This document shows, piece after piece, positions 34,957 to 42,605 of a stretch of DNA of 64,000 bases. Both the position numbers and the translations under genes were made by a program. A model generated the notes under the pieces. The model had not been told where the DNA came from. It worked only from the letters and a program-made list of their open reading frames with translations, and did no database searches. Position 1 is the first letter of the stretch. Every line of letters begins with the position of its first letter. This DNA comes from Bacillota bacterium (GTDB lineage: Bacteria; Bacillota; Clostridia; DSM-8532). The DNA lies in NCBI GenBank assembly GCA_023415205.1, contig JAEZLR010000006.1:124001-188000 (forward strand), in the 5' to 3' direction.

Positions 34957-36270
34957 ATGGGATCACCTGCCGGAAAAACAACGGCTGAGAAGCTTGCGGT
35001 GAAGAATGGGGTCACTTTTTACCGTATCAACTCTGATAAATTTAAAACTACGCGTGTGGATCTTTTCTTTGTAGACCGTCTTCAAAAGGAGAGAGCCAGC
35101 GGTAATGCGCTTTTGCCTGCAATGATGAAACGAGGCTGTGTAAGCCATCCCAGCGTTAAAGCATTAGAAACCGAGCTGGAGAAGCTCTATGGGGCGGATC
35201 TGGACGGAGGCATTATTAAAAAAGGTGAAATGCAGTTCATCGGGTTTCATATGTCCCATATCAATGATCGATACACTCTTGGGAATGAAAGGCTTTTTGA
35301 GGAATGCAGCAAGCTTCTGCTGTGCACGCTTGAAAAGCCTTTGATAGAAGGCGACGGCTTCAAGAAATCACTTTTCATGAAGGAGCGGGATAATATGGTG
35401 GCCTATATCCGCAGCCGTGTTAACGACAAGATGAGGTTCTCTTTCTCTCGCTGTGTTGAAGAAATGTGTGCGGGTGAGCCCTATGCCATACCTGAGGACG
35501 GCACTGAAGAGGATGCACTGCTTCTTACACCCCAAAACACTTATACCCTCTATGAGGAAATGATGAAGACCTATCCTGCCTATGTTTATATATCGGGCCA
35601 GGTGGATGATTCCAGTATACAGCGCTTCATGGACAGTTTCCCTGATCTCGGACGGGGTGATGTCAAGAAGGTGTCACCTGCCTGCGTTCAAAAAGAGGTC
35701 AAGGATGTCAAGTATGTGGAGGAGAGCATGGAGATCAGCCAAGGGAAGCTCTGCCTAGGGTTTCGGACGCATATTGAACCCTCTTCGCCCGATTACTTTC
35801 CAATGGTTGTGTTTAACGGGATATTAGGGGGAGATCCTCACTCCAAGCTCTTTCAGAATGTCAGGGAAAAAGAAAGCCTCGCTTATTATGCCCAGTCGGT
35901 CATTGAAAAATATAAGGGCCTCATGGTGATCATGAGCGGTATTGAAGCAGACAATCGGAACAAGGCCGAGGAGATCATCCTAAAGCAGGTGGAGGACATG
36001 AAAAAAGGGAGGATATCCCAGGAAGAGATAGGGGCGACCTTAAATGCCCTGACGACGGGTATGAAATCCATGCAGGATAGCCAGGGCTCCATTGTGGACT
36101 TCTTCATGAGCCAGCACTTGACTGAAAGCGGCGAGGACTTTGATTCTATGATTGAGAAATTTAGAAGTGTGACCCTTGATGATGTGGTGCGTGTTGCCCA
36201 GAATATACAATTGGATACGGTTTACTTTCTGAAACCCAACGGAAAGGACAGCGGGGAGGGAGCCAAATGA
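34957..36270 (+). CDS. ymfF: M16 peptidase-like protein without metal site (YmfF-like)
   Basis: A 437-residue M16-fold protein. The HxxEH zinc motif expected near the N-terminus is not there, so it is probably the non-catalytic half of a pair, as YmfF is in Bacillus. The typical C-terminal Gly-rich loop (FNGILGGDPHSKLFQNVREKESLAYYA) is present. It overlaps the catalytic partner ymfH by four bases (ATGA). GGGAGGG lies before the ATG. The pair is cytoplasmic and of uncertain substrate, presumably short peptides. Confidence 0.88.
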   Translation: MGSPAGKTTAEKLAVKNGVTFYRINSDKFKTTRVDLFFVDRLQKERASGNALLPAMMKRGCVSHPSVKALETELEKLYGADLDGGIIKKGEMQFIGFHMSHINDRYTLGNERLFEECSKLLLCTLEKPLIEGDGFKKSLFMKERDNMVAYIRSRVNDKMRFSFSRCVEEMCAGEPYAIPEDGTEEDALLLTPQNTYTLYEEMMKTYPAYVYISGQVDDSSIQRFMDSFPDLGRGDVKKVSPACVQKEVKDVKYVEESMEISQGKLCLGFRTHIEPSSPDYFPMVVFNGILGGDPHSKLFQNVREKESLAYYAQSVIEKYKGLMVIMSGIEADNRNKAEEIILKQVEDMKKGRISQEEIGATLNALTTGMKSMQDSQGSIVDFFMSQHLTESGEDFDSMIEKFRSVTLDDVVRVAQNIQLDTVYFLKPNGKDSGEGAK

Positions 36271-37541
36271 ATTATTCGACGATAAAGTATGAAAACCTGG
36301 GGGAAACCCTCTACGTGTATCAACACAACAGCGGGCTAAAGTGCTTTTTCATCAAGAAGCCGGGCTATAATAAGAAATCCGCCATGTTTGGTACCCATTA
36401 CGGCTCCATTGACAATATCTTTAAGGTTCAGGGGAGTGATAAAGAGATAGAGGTTCTCGATGGCATAGCCCATTTCTTGGAGCACAAGCTCTTTGAACAG
36501 GAGGATGGCAATATGCTGGATAAATTCTCGCGTCTGGGCTCCTCACCCAATGCCTTTACCTCCTTTAATCAGACGGTGTATTATTTCTCATGCACCGACC
36601 TGTTTGACGAGAACTTTAAGCTGCTTATGGACTATGTTCAAAAGCCCTGGCTTACCGATGAGAATGTTGAAAAGGAAAAGGGCATCATCGGACAGGAAAT
36701 ACGCATGTATGAGGACAATGCCGATTGGCGTGTTTTCTTTAATCTGCTGGATTGTCTCTATGTCAATCATCCTGTGAAGCTTGAAATTGCGGGTTCTCTT
36801 GAAAGTATCTCTAAAATTACCAAAGAGCTTCTTTATGATTGCTACCACACCTTTTACTCCCCTTCCAACATGGTGGTTGTGGTGGTGGGAGACCTAGAGC
36901 CCCAACAGGTTTTTGCCATGGTGGATGAAAAAATTCACTTTCAAGACAAGGGCCTGGTGGAGAAAAAATACCCAGAGGAGCCCCCTCAACTCAATAAGGA
37001 TTACAAGGAGCAGCGACTGGCTGTTTCCATGCCGCTGTTCTATATGGGGATCAAGGATAATGTGAGGGTGTCGGGCAATGATCTCATCAAACGGCGTATC
37101 GCCCTGGGAATAATACTTACCGAGGCCATGGGCAGAACCTCTGATCTGTACACCCGGCTTTATGATGAAGGTCTCATCAATGATTCCTTCCGCTTTGAAG
37201 CTTCCTTGGATCAGGAATATGGATTTTTAGCCTGGGGCGGACAATCCCCTGAGCCTAAGAAAACAGCCGAGATCATCGCTGAAGCCCTTAAGGGGTATAT
37301 CGCCAGGGGGATGAGTGAAGAGTCCTACCAACGGATTAAGAGGGCCCATCAGGGAATGTTCATCAGAAGTCTCAACTCGGTGGACAATATTGCCCGCGAA
37401 ATCATGGACTCCTTCTTTAATTCCACATGCTACCTGGAGGCTGGTAAAATTTATGAAGAGTTAAGCTTGGACGATATTAATAAAGTTCTTCATGAGGTGC
37501 TGGGGAATCCCTGGGCCTTATCAGTCATCCTGCCGCAATAG
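36267..37541 (+). CDS. ymfH: M16 family zinc metalloprotease (YmfH-like)
   Basis: A 424-residue catalytic M16 peptidase. The inverted zinc motif HFLEH (GIAHFLEHKLFE, near residue 70) is present, with the third ligand Glu in IIGQEIRMYED about 75 residues later. The C-terminal half contains the second M16 fold. It is translationally coupled to the preceding inactive M16 protein. In related Firmicutes such pairs are conserved and have been linked to peptide processing. Nothing in the neighbourhood (lgt follows) identifies a substrate. Confidence 0.92.
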   Translation: MNYSTIKYENLGETLYVYQHNSGLKCFFIKKPGYNKKSAMFGTHYGSIDNIFKVQGSDKEIEVLDGIAHFLEHKLFEQEDGNMLDKFSRLGSSPNAFTSFNQTVYYFSCTDLFDENFKLLMDYVQKPWLTDENVEKEKGIIGQEIRMYEDNADWRVFFNLLDCLYVNHPVKLEIAGSLESISKITKELLYDCYHTFYSPSNMVVVVVGDLEPQQVFAMVDEKIHFQDKGLVEKKYPEEPPQLNKDYKEQRLAVSMPLFYMGIKDNVRVSGNDLIKRRIALGIILTEAMGRTSDLYTRLYDEGLINDSFRFEASLDQEYGFLAWGGQSPEPKKTAEIIAEALKGYIARGMSEESYQRIKRAHQGMFIRSLNSVDNIAREIMDSFFNSTCYLEAGKIYEELSLDDINKVLHEVLGNPWALSVILPQ

Positions 37542-37643
37542 CCTTTGGCTTAGTCCTTATGGGTGATGAAAATCAGTTTTTCCCTCACTACTATTTATGG
37601 TAGAATAAGAATGCTGAGTAGAAATTTATTGGAGGTTTGAAGC

Positions 37644-38648
37644 ATGGGGGCCGATTTTATTGAATTTCCCAAATTGGGTATACACCTAGATGTCAGTCCG
37701 GTAGCCTTTACCCTGGGGAACATCCAGGTCAGATGGTACGGTATCATTATTGCCGTGGGCATAATGATTGCACTGACCCTGGCCATGAGACAATCCAAGC
37801 GTTTCAGTATCAAAGAAGATGATCTGATTGATATGTTCCTAGTGGCTTTGCCTGTCTCAATTATTTTTGCCAGACTATTCTTTGTGGTGTTCACCTGGGA
37901 GTCATACAAAAACGATTTTCTCGGAATCTTTAGAATATGGGAGGGTGGCCTTGCCATTTACGGCGCGATTATCGGTGCCATCCTTTCGGTATACTTCTTC
38001 TCGCGGGCAAGAAAGATTAACACCCTGGATCTTTGCGATTTTGCAGTTGTTTATCTGCCCTTGGCCCAGGCCATCGGCCGCTGGGGCAATTTCTTTAACC
38101 AGGAGCTCTATGGAACCAATACCGACCTGCCCTGGGGTATGACGGGAAATAGGATTCAAGCCTTCCCGGATCCCGGTGTCAATGGGGATTTACTGGTTCA
38201 TCCCACCTTCCTTTATGAGTCCCTCATGAACATAGTGGTTTTCATTATTCTTTTAAGAATCCGTAAAAATCGGAAGGTCAGGGGAAGTGTTTTGGCATCA
38301 TACCTGATGTTCTACAGCCTAGTTCGCTTCCTCACTGAATTTTTAAGAACCGATGCGTTTGGTGTGGGGTCTATCCGTTACAATCAGGTTTTTGCGGCTG
38401 CGGTATTTGTTGCCTCCCTGGTTTGGCTGATTTATCTTTTCAGGCGGTCACAGAAGGAGGACAAAGTGGACGAGCCCCTTGCGCCAAGCCCCTATGGAGC
38501 AGTCCTTGCATCTCTGAAAGAAGGAGACGAAGCTTCTGAGACAGAAAAGAAGGTAGAAACTGAAGCTATTGAGAATACTGATTTTGAACCGGCGCCCTCT
38601 GAGGGTGAGCCGGCGCCCCCCCCGGAGACCTTTAAGGATAGCGAATAG
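37644..38648 (+). CDS. lgt: Prolipoprotein diacylglyceryl transferase
   Basis: A 334-residue membrane enzyme that attaches diacylglycerol to the lipobox Cys of lipoproteins. The signature GRWGNFFNQELYG and the catalytic His-containing HPTFLYES segment are present among seven membrane helices. GGAGGT precedes the ATG. Residues after about 270 form an acidic, Pro/Glu-rich tail of roughly 60 residues that is not part of the enzyme fold. It is a single gene, terminated by a hairpin before rodA. Confidence 0.95.
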   Translation: MGADFIEFPKLGIHLDVSPVAFTLGNIQVRWYGIIIAVGIMIALTLAMRQSKRFSIKEDDLIDMFLVALPVSIIFARLFFVVFTWESYKNDFLGIFRIWEGGLAIYGAIIGAILSVYFFSRARKINTLDLCDFAVVYLPLAQAIGRWGNFFNQELYGTNTDLPWGMTGNRIQAFPDPGVNGDLLVHPTFLYESLMNIVVFIILLRIRKNRKVRGSVLASYLMFYSLVRFLTEFLRTDAFGVGSIRYNQVFAAAVFVASLVWLIYLFRRSQKEDKVDEPLAPSPYGAVLASLKEGDEASETEKKVETEAIENTDFEPAPSEGEPAPPPETFKDSE

Positions 38649-38668
38649 CATTGATTTTAAGGGTTGGT

Positions 38669-38706
38669 AAAAGAGGTGGATAAGTGTTAGGGTCCGCCTC
38701 TTTTAA
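38669..38706 (+). terminator. Terminator of lgt
   Basis: AAAAGAGG (38669-38676) pairs with CCTCTTTT (38697-38704), with further pairing inside. It lies about 20 bases after lgt and about 30 before rodA. Confidence 0.75.
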
Positions 38707-38733
38707 ACCGGTGAATAATAGTAAGGATATAAT

Positions 38734-39864
38734 ATGGTTACCATTGAAAAAAACAAAGGCCCGTCCCTTATAAAAAACATTGACTGGATACTGCTCATCA
38801 CCGTACTCCTGTTAAACGTGTGCGGTCTTGTGGCTGTTAAGAGTGTGGCTGGACATCTAAAGCAGCCCTCCCTGTTTTCAAAGCAACTGCTGGCCTCCTT
38901 CATAGGCATTGCCTGCATGGTGCTGGTTATGCTGCTGGATTACAAGGATTTCAAGATATTGAGCATTCCGGCCTACATAGGAACGGTTCTTCTTTTGCTG
39001 ATCGTTCTGATCTTTGGAGTTGGCCGCGAGGAGACCGGTACGCGCGGATGGATTGATTTGGGTCCTTTCGCCCTGCAGCCATCGGAACTCGGAAAGGTAA
39101 CCCTGGCGATTGTTTCAGCGGTGTACTTTGAACGGATTAAGCAGGGCGATGGCGGTATGAATTATGTTTGGCTCATTGCCTCCTCAGGTCTGCTGATTGG
39201 TCTGGTGCTTCTCCAACCGGATTTTGGCACCTCGGTGGTCTATCTTTTCATGCTGGCCTGTGTCATTTTTGTTGCAGGCATCCGTTACCGAACCATACTG
39301 ATTATGCTGGGTTCATTGATTGTAGCCCTGCCCGTGCTGTGGTTCAGTGTGATTGAAAAGGTACTTATGCCTTTCCAAATGCAGCGTATTCTCTCGTTTT
39401 TAAACCCTGAGGCCTTTGCTAGGACTGGAGCTTATCAGGTACTAATGTCCATTCGCTATATCGGGTCGGGAACCTTGACCGGTGTGGAACCTGGAGCACA
39501 AAAGGCGGCCAAAAATGTCCCCGCTGCAGCCACTGACTCCATTTTTGCCGTCATTGGCGAAGAATGGGGCTTTGTGGGTTCGGCACTGATTGTGGTGCTC
39601 TTTCTTATCCTTCTGTTGCGGTGTCTCTATATTTCGCGCTTCGCCAAGGACAAATACGGGTCCTATGTGGTTATCGGTTTGATGGCCATGTTCTTCTTCC
39701 ACTTTTTAGAGAATGTGGGTATGAATTTGGGTATGCTTCCTGTCACGGGCATACCTTTACCGTTTATCAGCTCAGGCGGCACCTCCCTTATGGTGAACTA
39801 TATTGCCATTGGTGTGATTATGAGTATTTCCATGCGGCGACAGAAGCCGTTGTTTGAGGCGTGA
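38734..39864 (+). CDS. rodA: SEDS peptidoglycan glycosyltransferase RodA
   Basis: A 376-residue SEDS-family polymerase with about ten membrane helices. The family motifs are present: GWIDLGPFALQPSELGK with the catalytic-region residues, LQPDFGTSVVYL, the Asp of AATDSIFAVIGEEWGF, and GIPLPFISSGGTSLMVNY. It polymerises lipid II outside the membrane for wall elongation, with a class B PBP as partner. It lies just upstream of the dcw cluster but has its own terminator, so it is a separate unit. A second SEDS gene (ftsW) is at 48837. Confidence 0.92.
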   Translation: MVTIEKNKGPSLIKNIDWILLITVLLLNVCGLVAVKSVAGHLKQPSLFSKQLLASFIGIACMVLVMLLDYKDFKILSIPAYIGTVLLLLIVLIFGVGREETGTRGWIDLGPFALQPSELGKVTLAIVSAVYFERIKQGDGGMNYVWLIASSGLLIGLVLLQPDFGTSVVYLFMLACVIFVAGIRYRTILIMLGSLIVALPVLWFSVIEKVLMPFQMQRILSFLNPEAFARTGAYQVLMSIRYIGSGTLTGVEPGAQKAAKNVPAAATDSIFAVIGEEWGFVGSALIVVLFLILLLRCLYISRFAKDKYGSYVVIGLMAMFFFHFLENVGMNLGMLPVTGIPLPFISSGGTSLMVNYIAIGVIMSISMRRQKPLFEA

Positions 39865-40003
39865 ATGAAATATTACAATTGTGTTACAAAATGATCGATT
39901 CCAGAGAGATAGAAAAGCTGGGAAAAGTTTCAAAATATACATTTTGTAGATGACGGAGATTTCTAATACAATATGTTGTGTCTATTAAAATAAAGACGAG
40001 GTT

Positions 40004-40040
40004 AAGGAAGGTTTTTTAGCATAAAAGCCTTCCTTTTTTT
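40004..40040 (+). terminator. Terminator between rodA and mraZ
   Basis: AAGGAAGG (40004-40011) pairs with CCTTCCTT (40028-40035), with inner T/A pairing, followed by a run of Ts. The stretch 39865-40003 before it is AT-rich and shows nothing else I can interpret. Confidence 0.85.
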
Positions 40041-40064
40041 ATGTCCATAGGACTAAGGAATGGG

Positions 40065-40093
40065 TTGACGGGTGTCGATACTAGGAGTAAAAT
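40065..40093 (+). promoter_or_regulatory. Promoter of the dcw cluster (Pmra)
   Basis: TTGACG (40065-40070), a 17-base spacer and TAAAAT (40088-40093). The expected start at about 40100 coincides with the first MraZ repeat, so a bound repressor would block it. Confidence 0.75.
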
Positions 40094-40100
40094 ACTAGTG

Positions 40101-40130
40101 AAGTGGTGACAAGTGGAGCAAAGTGGTGGA
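40101..40130 (+). promoter_or_regulatory. MraZ operator: three 10-bp direct repeats
   Basis: AAGTGGTGAC, AAGTGGAGCA and AAGTGGTGGA follow each other without a gap, so AAGTGG recurs every 10 bases on one face of the helix. MraZ is known to repress its own operon by binding tandem TGG-containing repeats spaced by one helical turn. The repeats lie directly after the promoter and end just before the mraZ start. The ribosome binding site (GGAGG) begins inside the third repeat. Confidence 0.85.
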
Positions 40131-40140
40131 GGTGAAAGGG

Positions 40141-40563
40141 ATGCTGATAGGCAAGTACACTAACGCGCTTGACCCGAAAGGTCGTGTGTTCGTACCCGCA
40201 GCATTCCGTGGAGATTTAGGCGACCGCTTTGTTCTCACCCGAGGCTCTGAAGACAAAAGCCTTTACATTTATCCCATGGATGAGTGGAAGAAGTTTGTTG
40301 AAAAGCTTCAGCAACTGCCCACATCAAAGAAGGATAGCCGAAACATCATCCGTCACTTTTGTTCCAATGCAACCAATTGCGATATGGACAGTCAGGGACG
40401 CATTTTAATTCCCCAGGAATTACGAGATAAAGCAGAACTCCAAAAAGAGGTCGTATTTATCGGAACGGTAAACCGCATTGAGCTGTGGAGCGGGGAAAAT
40501 GTGAAGGATACGGAAGTGGAAGATATCGGAGCCTTACTGGAATCCCTGGATATTGATTTTTAA
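40141..40563 (+). CDS. mraZ: Transcriptional regulator MraZ
   Basis: A 140-residue protein with two AbrB-like swapped-hairpin domains, each with the family pattern: DPKGRVFVPAAFRGDLG and DSQGRILIPQELRDKA. It is the first gene of the dcw cluster and a known repressor of it. The ATG at 40141 gives the usual N-terminus (MLIGKYTNALDPKGR), with GGAGG 8 bases upstream. A GTG at 40123 is in frame but lies inside the operator. Confidence 0.95.
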   Translation: MLIGKYTNALDPKGRVFVPAAFRGDLGDRFVLTRGSEDKSLYIYPMDEWKKFVEKLQQLPTSKKDSRNIIRHFCSNATNCDMDSQGRILIPQELRDKAELQKEVVFIGTVNRIELWSGENVKDTEVEDIGALLESLDIDF

Positions 40564-40582
40564 AGGGGAAGAGGAAATTGTC

Positions 40583-41524
40583 ATGGAGTTCGAACACAAG
40601 CCCATTATGCTGGAGGAGTGCATAGAATTCCTGAATATCCGCCAGGACGGAACCTACATTGATGGAACATTGGGCGGGGCAGGACATTCCTCCGAAATCT
40701 TAAAGCGTCTTGGGCCCAAGGGCCTTTTAATAGGAATAGACCAGGACGAAAATGCGATTCAAGCAGCTCATCAAAAACTATTAAGTATAGACACTCAGGG
40801 TCAGTTTGTTATTGAGCACACGAACTTTGAAAACATAAGAGAAGTCATTGAAAAGTACCAAAGAGATTCCGTCGATGGTGTGCTCTTGGATCTGGGTGTT
40901 TCCTCCCATCAGTTGGATGAAGGGGAAAGAGGTTTTTCCTACCAGCATGATGCACCCCTCGACATGAGAATGGATAGAAGCCATCCTCTGGATGCCCAAA
41001 CTCTGGTAAATACGTGGAGCCGTGAGGCACTTACACGAATCATCAGAGATTATGGTGAAGAAAAATGGGCCGCCCGGATAGCCGAGTTCATTGTCAAGGA
41101 ACGTGAAACACAAAAGATAAACACCACCGGAGAATTGGTGAACATCATTAAGGCCGCTATTCCGGCGGCAGCAAGAAGGGAAGGGCCACATCCCGCAAAA
41201 CGAACCTTCCAGGCTATCAGAATTGCTGTTAATCGGGAGCTAGAGGTTTTGGAGAACCTTCTGAAGGAGGTTGTCAACCTGCTAAGCCCTGGCGGAAGGC
41301 TGGCCATCATTACCTTCCATTCTCTGGAGGACCGGATCGTTAAAAAAGCTTTCCAAGAGCAAGCCCAGGGTTGCGTTTGCCCCAAGGACTTTCCTCAATG
41401 TGTCTGTGGAATAAAGCCCAGACTCAGAATCATTACCCGCAAGCCTGTGACTTCGTCGGAGAAGGAATTATCGGACAACCCCAGGGCGCGCAGCGCAAAG
41501 CTCCGGGTCGCCGAAAGATTGTAG
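40583..41524 (+). CDS. rsmH: 16S rRNA (cytosine-N4) methyltransferase RsmH
   Basis: A 313-residue SAM-dependent methyltransferase (MraW), which modifies C1402 of 16S rRNA in the ribosomal P site. The N-terminal HKPIMLEECIEFL, SAM motif I (YIDGTLGGAGHSSEIL), the DGVLLDLGVSSHQLD segment and the C-terminal FHSLEDRIVKKAF and NPRARSAKLR motifs are intact. ATG 40583 has GAAGAGGAAA upstream; a TTG at 40553 overlapping mraZ is in frame but lacks a site. It is the second gene of the cluster, 19 bases after mraZ. Confidence 0.96.
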   Translation: MEFEHKPIMLEECIEFLNIRQDGTYIDGTLGGAGHSSEILKRLGPKGLLIGIDQDENAIQAAHQKLLSIDTQGQFVIEHTNFENIREVIEKYQRDSVDGVLLDLGVSSHQLDEGERGFSYQHDAPLDMRMDRSHPLDAQTLVNTWSREALTRIIRDYGEEKWAARIAEFIVKERETQKINTTGELVNIIKAAIPAAARREGPHPAKRTFQAIRIAVNRELEVLENLLKEVVNLLSPGGRLAIITFHSLEDRIVKKAFQEQAQGCVCPKDFPQCVCGIKPRLRIITRKPVTSSEKELSDNPRARSAKLRVAERL

Positions 41525-41575
41525 TATATCCAGTGATGACTCTATAACCTGCTTATGTAAAAATGTTGATAGCTG

Positions 41576-41947
41576 TACGAAAGAGTAGAAGAATACGAAA
41601 GACAAAGGACTCAAATTACAAAAGATAAATAACCAAAAGAACAAAAGAAAAGAAACCAAGAGTACAAAAGATTTATGAAATACTGCCAGGATTAAAAATC
41701 AATTTACAAAAGTGATAACCCTATACGAAAGAAAAAACCTTAATGTACAAAAGATTTTACTTTACTAAAGACAAAAGACCTAAGATACAAAAGTAAAGAA
41801 CCAGCAAAACCTTACAAAAGATAAGAGATTTGCACGAACAAAGCACGGACTCAAATTTCATACATCCTTAATTAACAGGGGTCTTTTAAAAGACCCCAAA
41901 ATGTTATCTGGCTCAAAATGATCAAAGTACGAAAGAAGGAGGCGGAA
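41576..41947 (+). repeat. Array of TAC(A/G)AAAG repeats upstream of ftsL
   Basis: Within the 427-base gap between rsmH and ftsL the octamer TAC(A/G)AAAG occurs at 41576, 41594, 41617, 41663, 41705, 41724, 41746, 41786, 41813 and 41938, with TACTAAAG at 41763. Several further near-copies (ACAAAAGA, CCAAAAGA) lie between. Many are extended to TACAAAAGAT. All are in the same orientation, spaced mostly 17-27 bases in the central part. The last one runs into the ftsL ribosome binding site. The strand is strongly purine-rich and encodes no gene in any frame. Confidence 0.85.
41878..41897. promoter_or_regulatory. Perfect 20-base palindrome upstream of ftsL
   Basis: GGGGTCTTTTAAAAGACCCC is a perfect inverted repeat 55 bases before ftsL. 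No T run follows on either strand, so it is not a standard terminator. It could be a protein-binding site or an RNA processing hairpin. Confidence 0.6.
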
Positions 41948-41951
41948 GGTC

Positions 41952-42452
41952 GTGGAGAAAAGGAATGCCTATGTCTATGGCAGTTTGGCTCCCAAGCTTC
42001 CCGAGAGGGTTGAAAGACCAATCGAGAAGAAGAGAGTACAGCAACAGCAGGTATTGAAGCCCATACCCAATGAAAGGATTATTCCCAAAGCAAAAATGAT
42101 TTTGGGTGTCCTGTTCGTTGTCGCTTTAGCCTTCGTCATTATTTACCGATTTTCCGCCATTGCAGAGCTCAACTACCAAATGGGTATCCTCAACGATCAG
42201 TACAATCAACTAAGGGATGATAACCGCAAACTTGAGGTTGAAATTGAGACAAGCATTAACCTCAACCGAGTGAAGGAAATAGCCGAAACAAAACTGGGAA
42301 TGCATAAGCCGGAACTCTATCAAATTGTTTTGGTCAATGTTCCTAAAAACAACTACAGCGTTGTAGTAGATCAGGCGTATATCAATGAGACCACCAAAAA
42401 TGCTTCTCTTGTGGAAAGCCTCCTTGGCGCAATCAAGTCAATTTTTCCGTGA
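41952..42452 (+). CDS. ftsL: Cell division protein FtsL
   Basis: A 166-residue bitopic membrane protein with a cytoplasmic N-terminal part of about 45 basic residues, one membrane helix (MILGVLFVVALAFVIIYRF, about 49-68) and an extracytoplasmic coiled coil (about 70-110). Size, topology and position between rsmH and the transpeptidase gene identify it as FtsL. Sequence conservation in the family is low. It links the FtsQ/DivIC complex to the division transpeptidase. The start is GTG, with AAGGAGG 9-10 bases upstream. The C-terminal tail of about 50 residues is longer than usual. Confidence 0.85.
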   Translation: MEKRNAYVYGSLAPKLPERVERPIEKKRVQQQQVLKPIPNERIIPKAKMILGVLFVVALAFVIIYRFSAIAELNYQMGILNDQYNQLRDDNRKLEVEIETSINLNRVKEIAETKLGMHKPELYQIVLVNVPKNNYSVVVDQAYINETTKNASLVESLLGAIKSIFP

Positions 42453-42605
42453 TGAAAAGTTTAGAACGGAATTTTACTATGACGAGACAAGAAAGCGCGT
42501 GTTTGTTAATATATATTACACTAGAAAAGAGTAGGACTATGGATTGATAGTTGGTTCAATACCTGAAAAATCAGTCTATTGTCCTTTTTTTGCAGGAGTA
42601 TGAAC

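Noticed and set aside
41576..41947. CRISPR array upstream of ftsL
   Set aside because: The repeats are only about 8-10 bases long with irregular spacing, and no cas gene is in the window.
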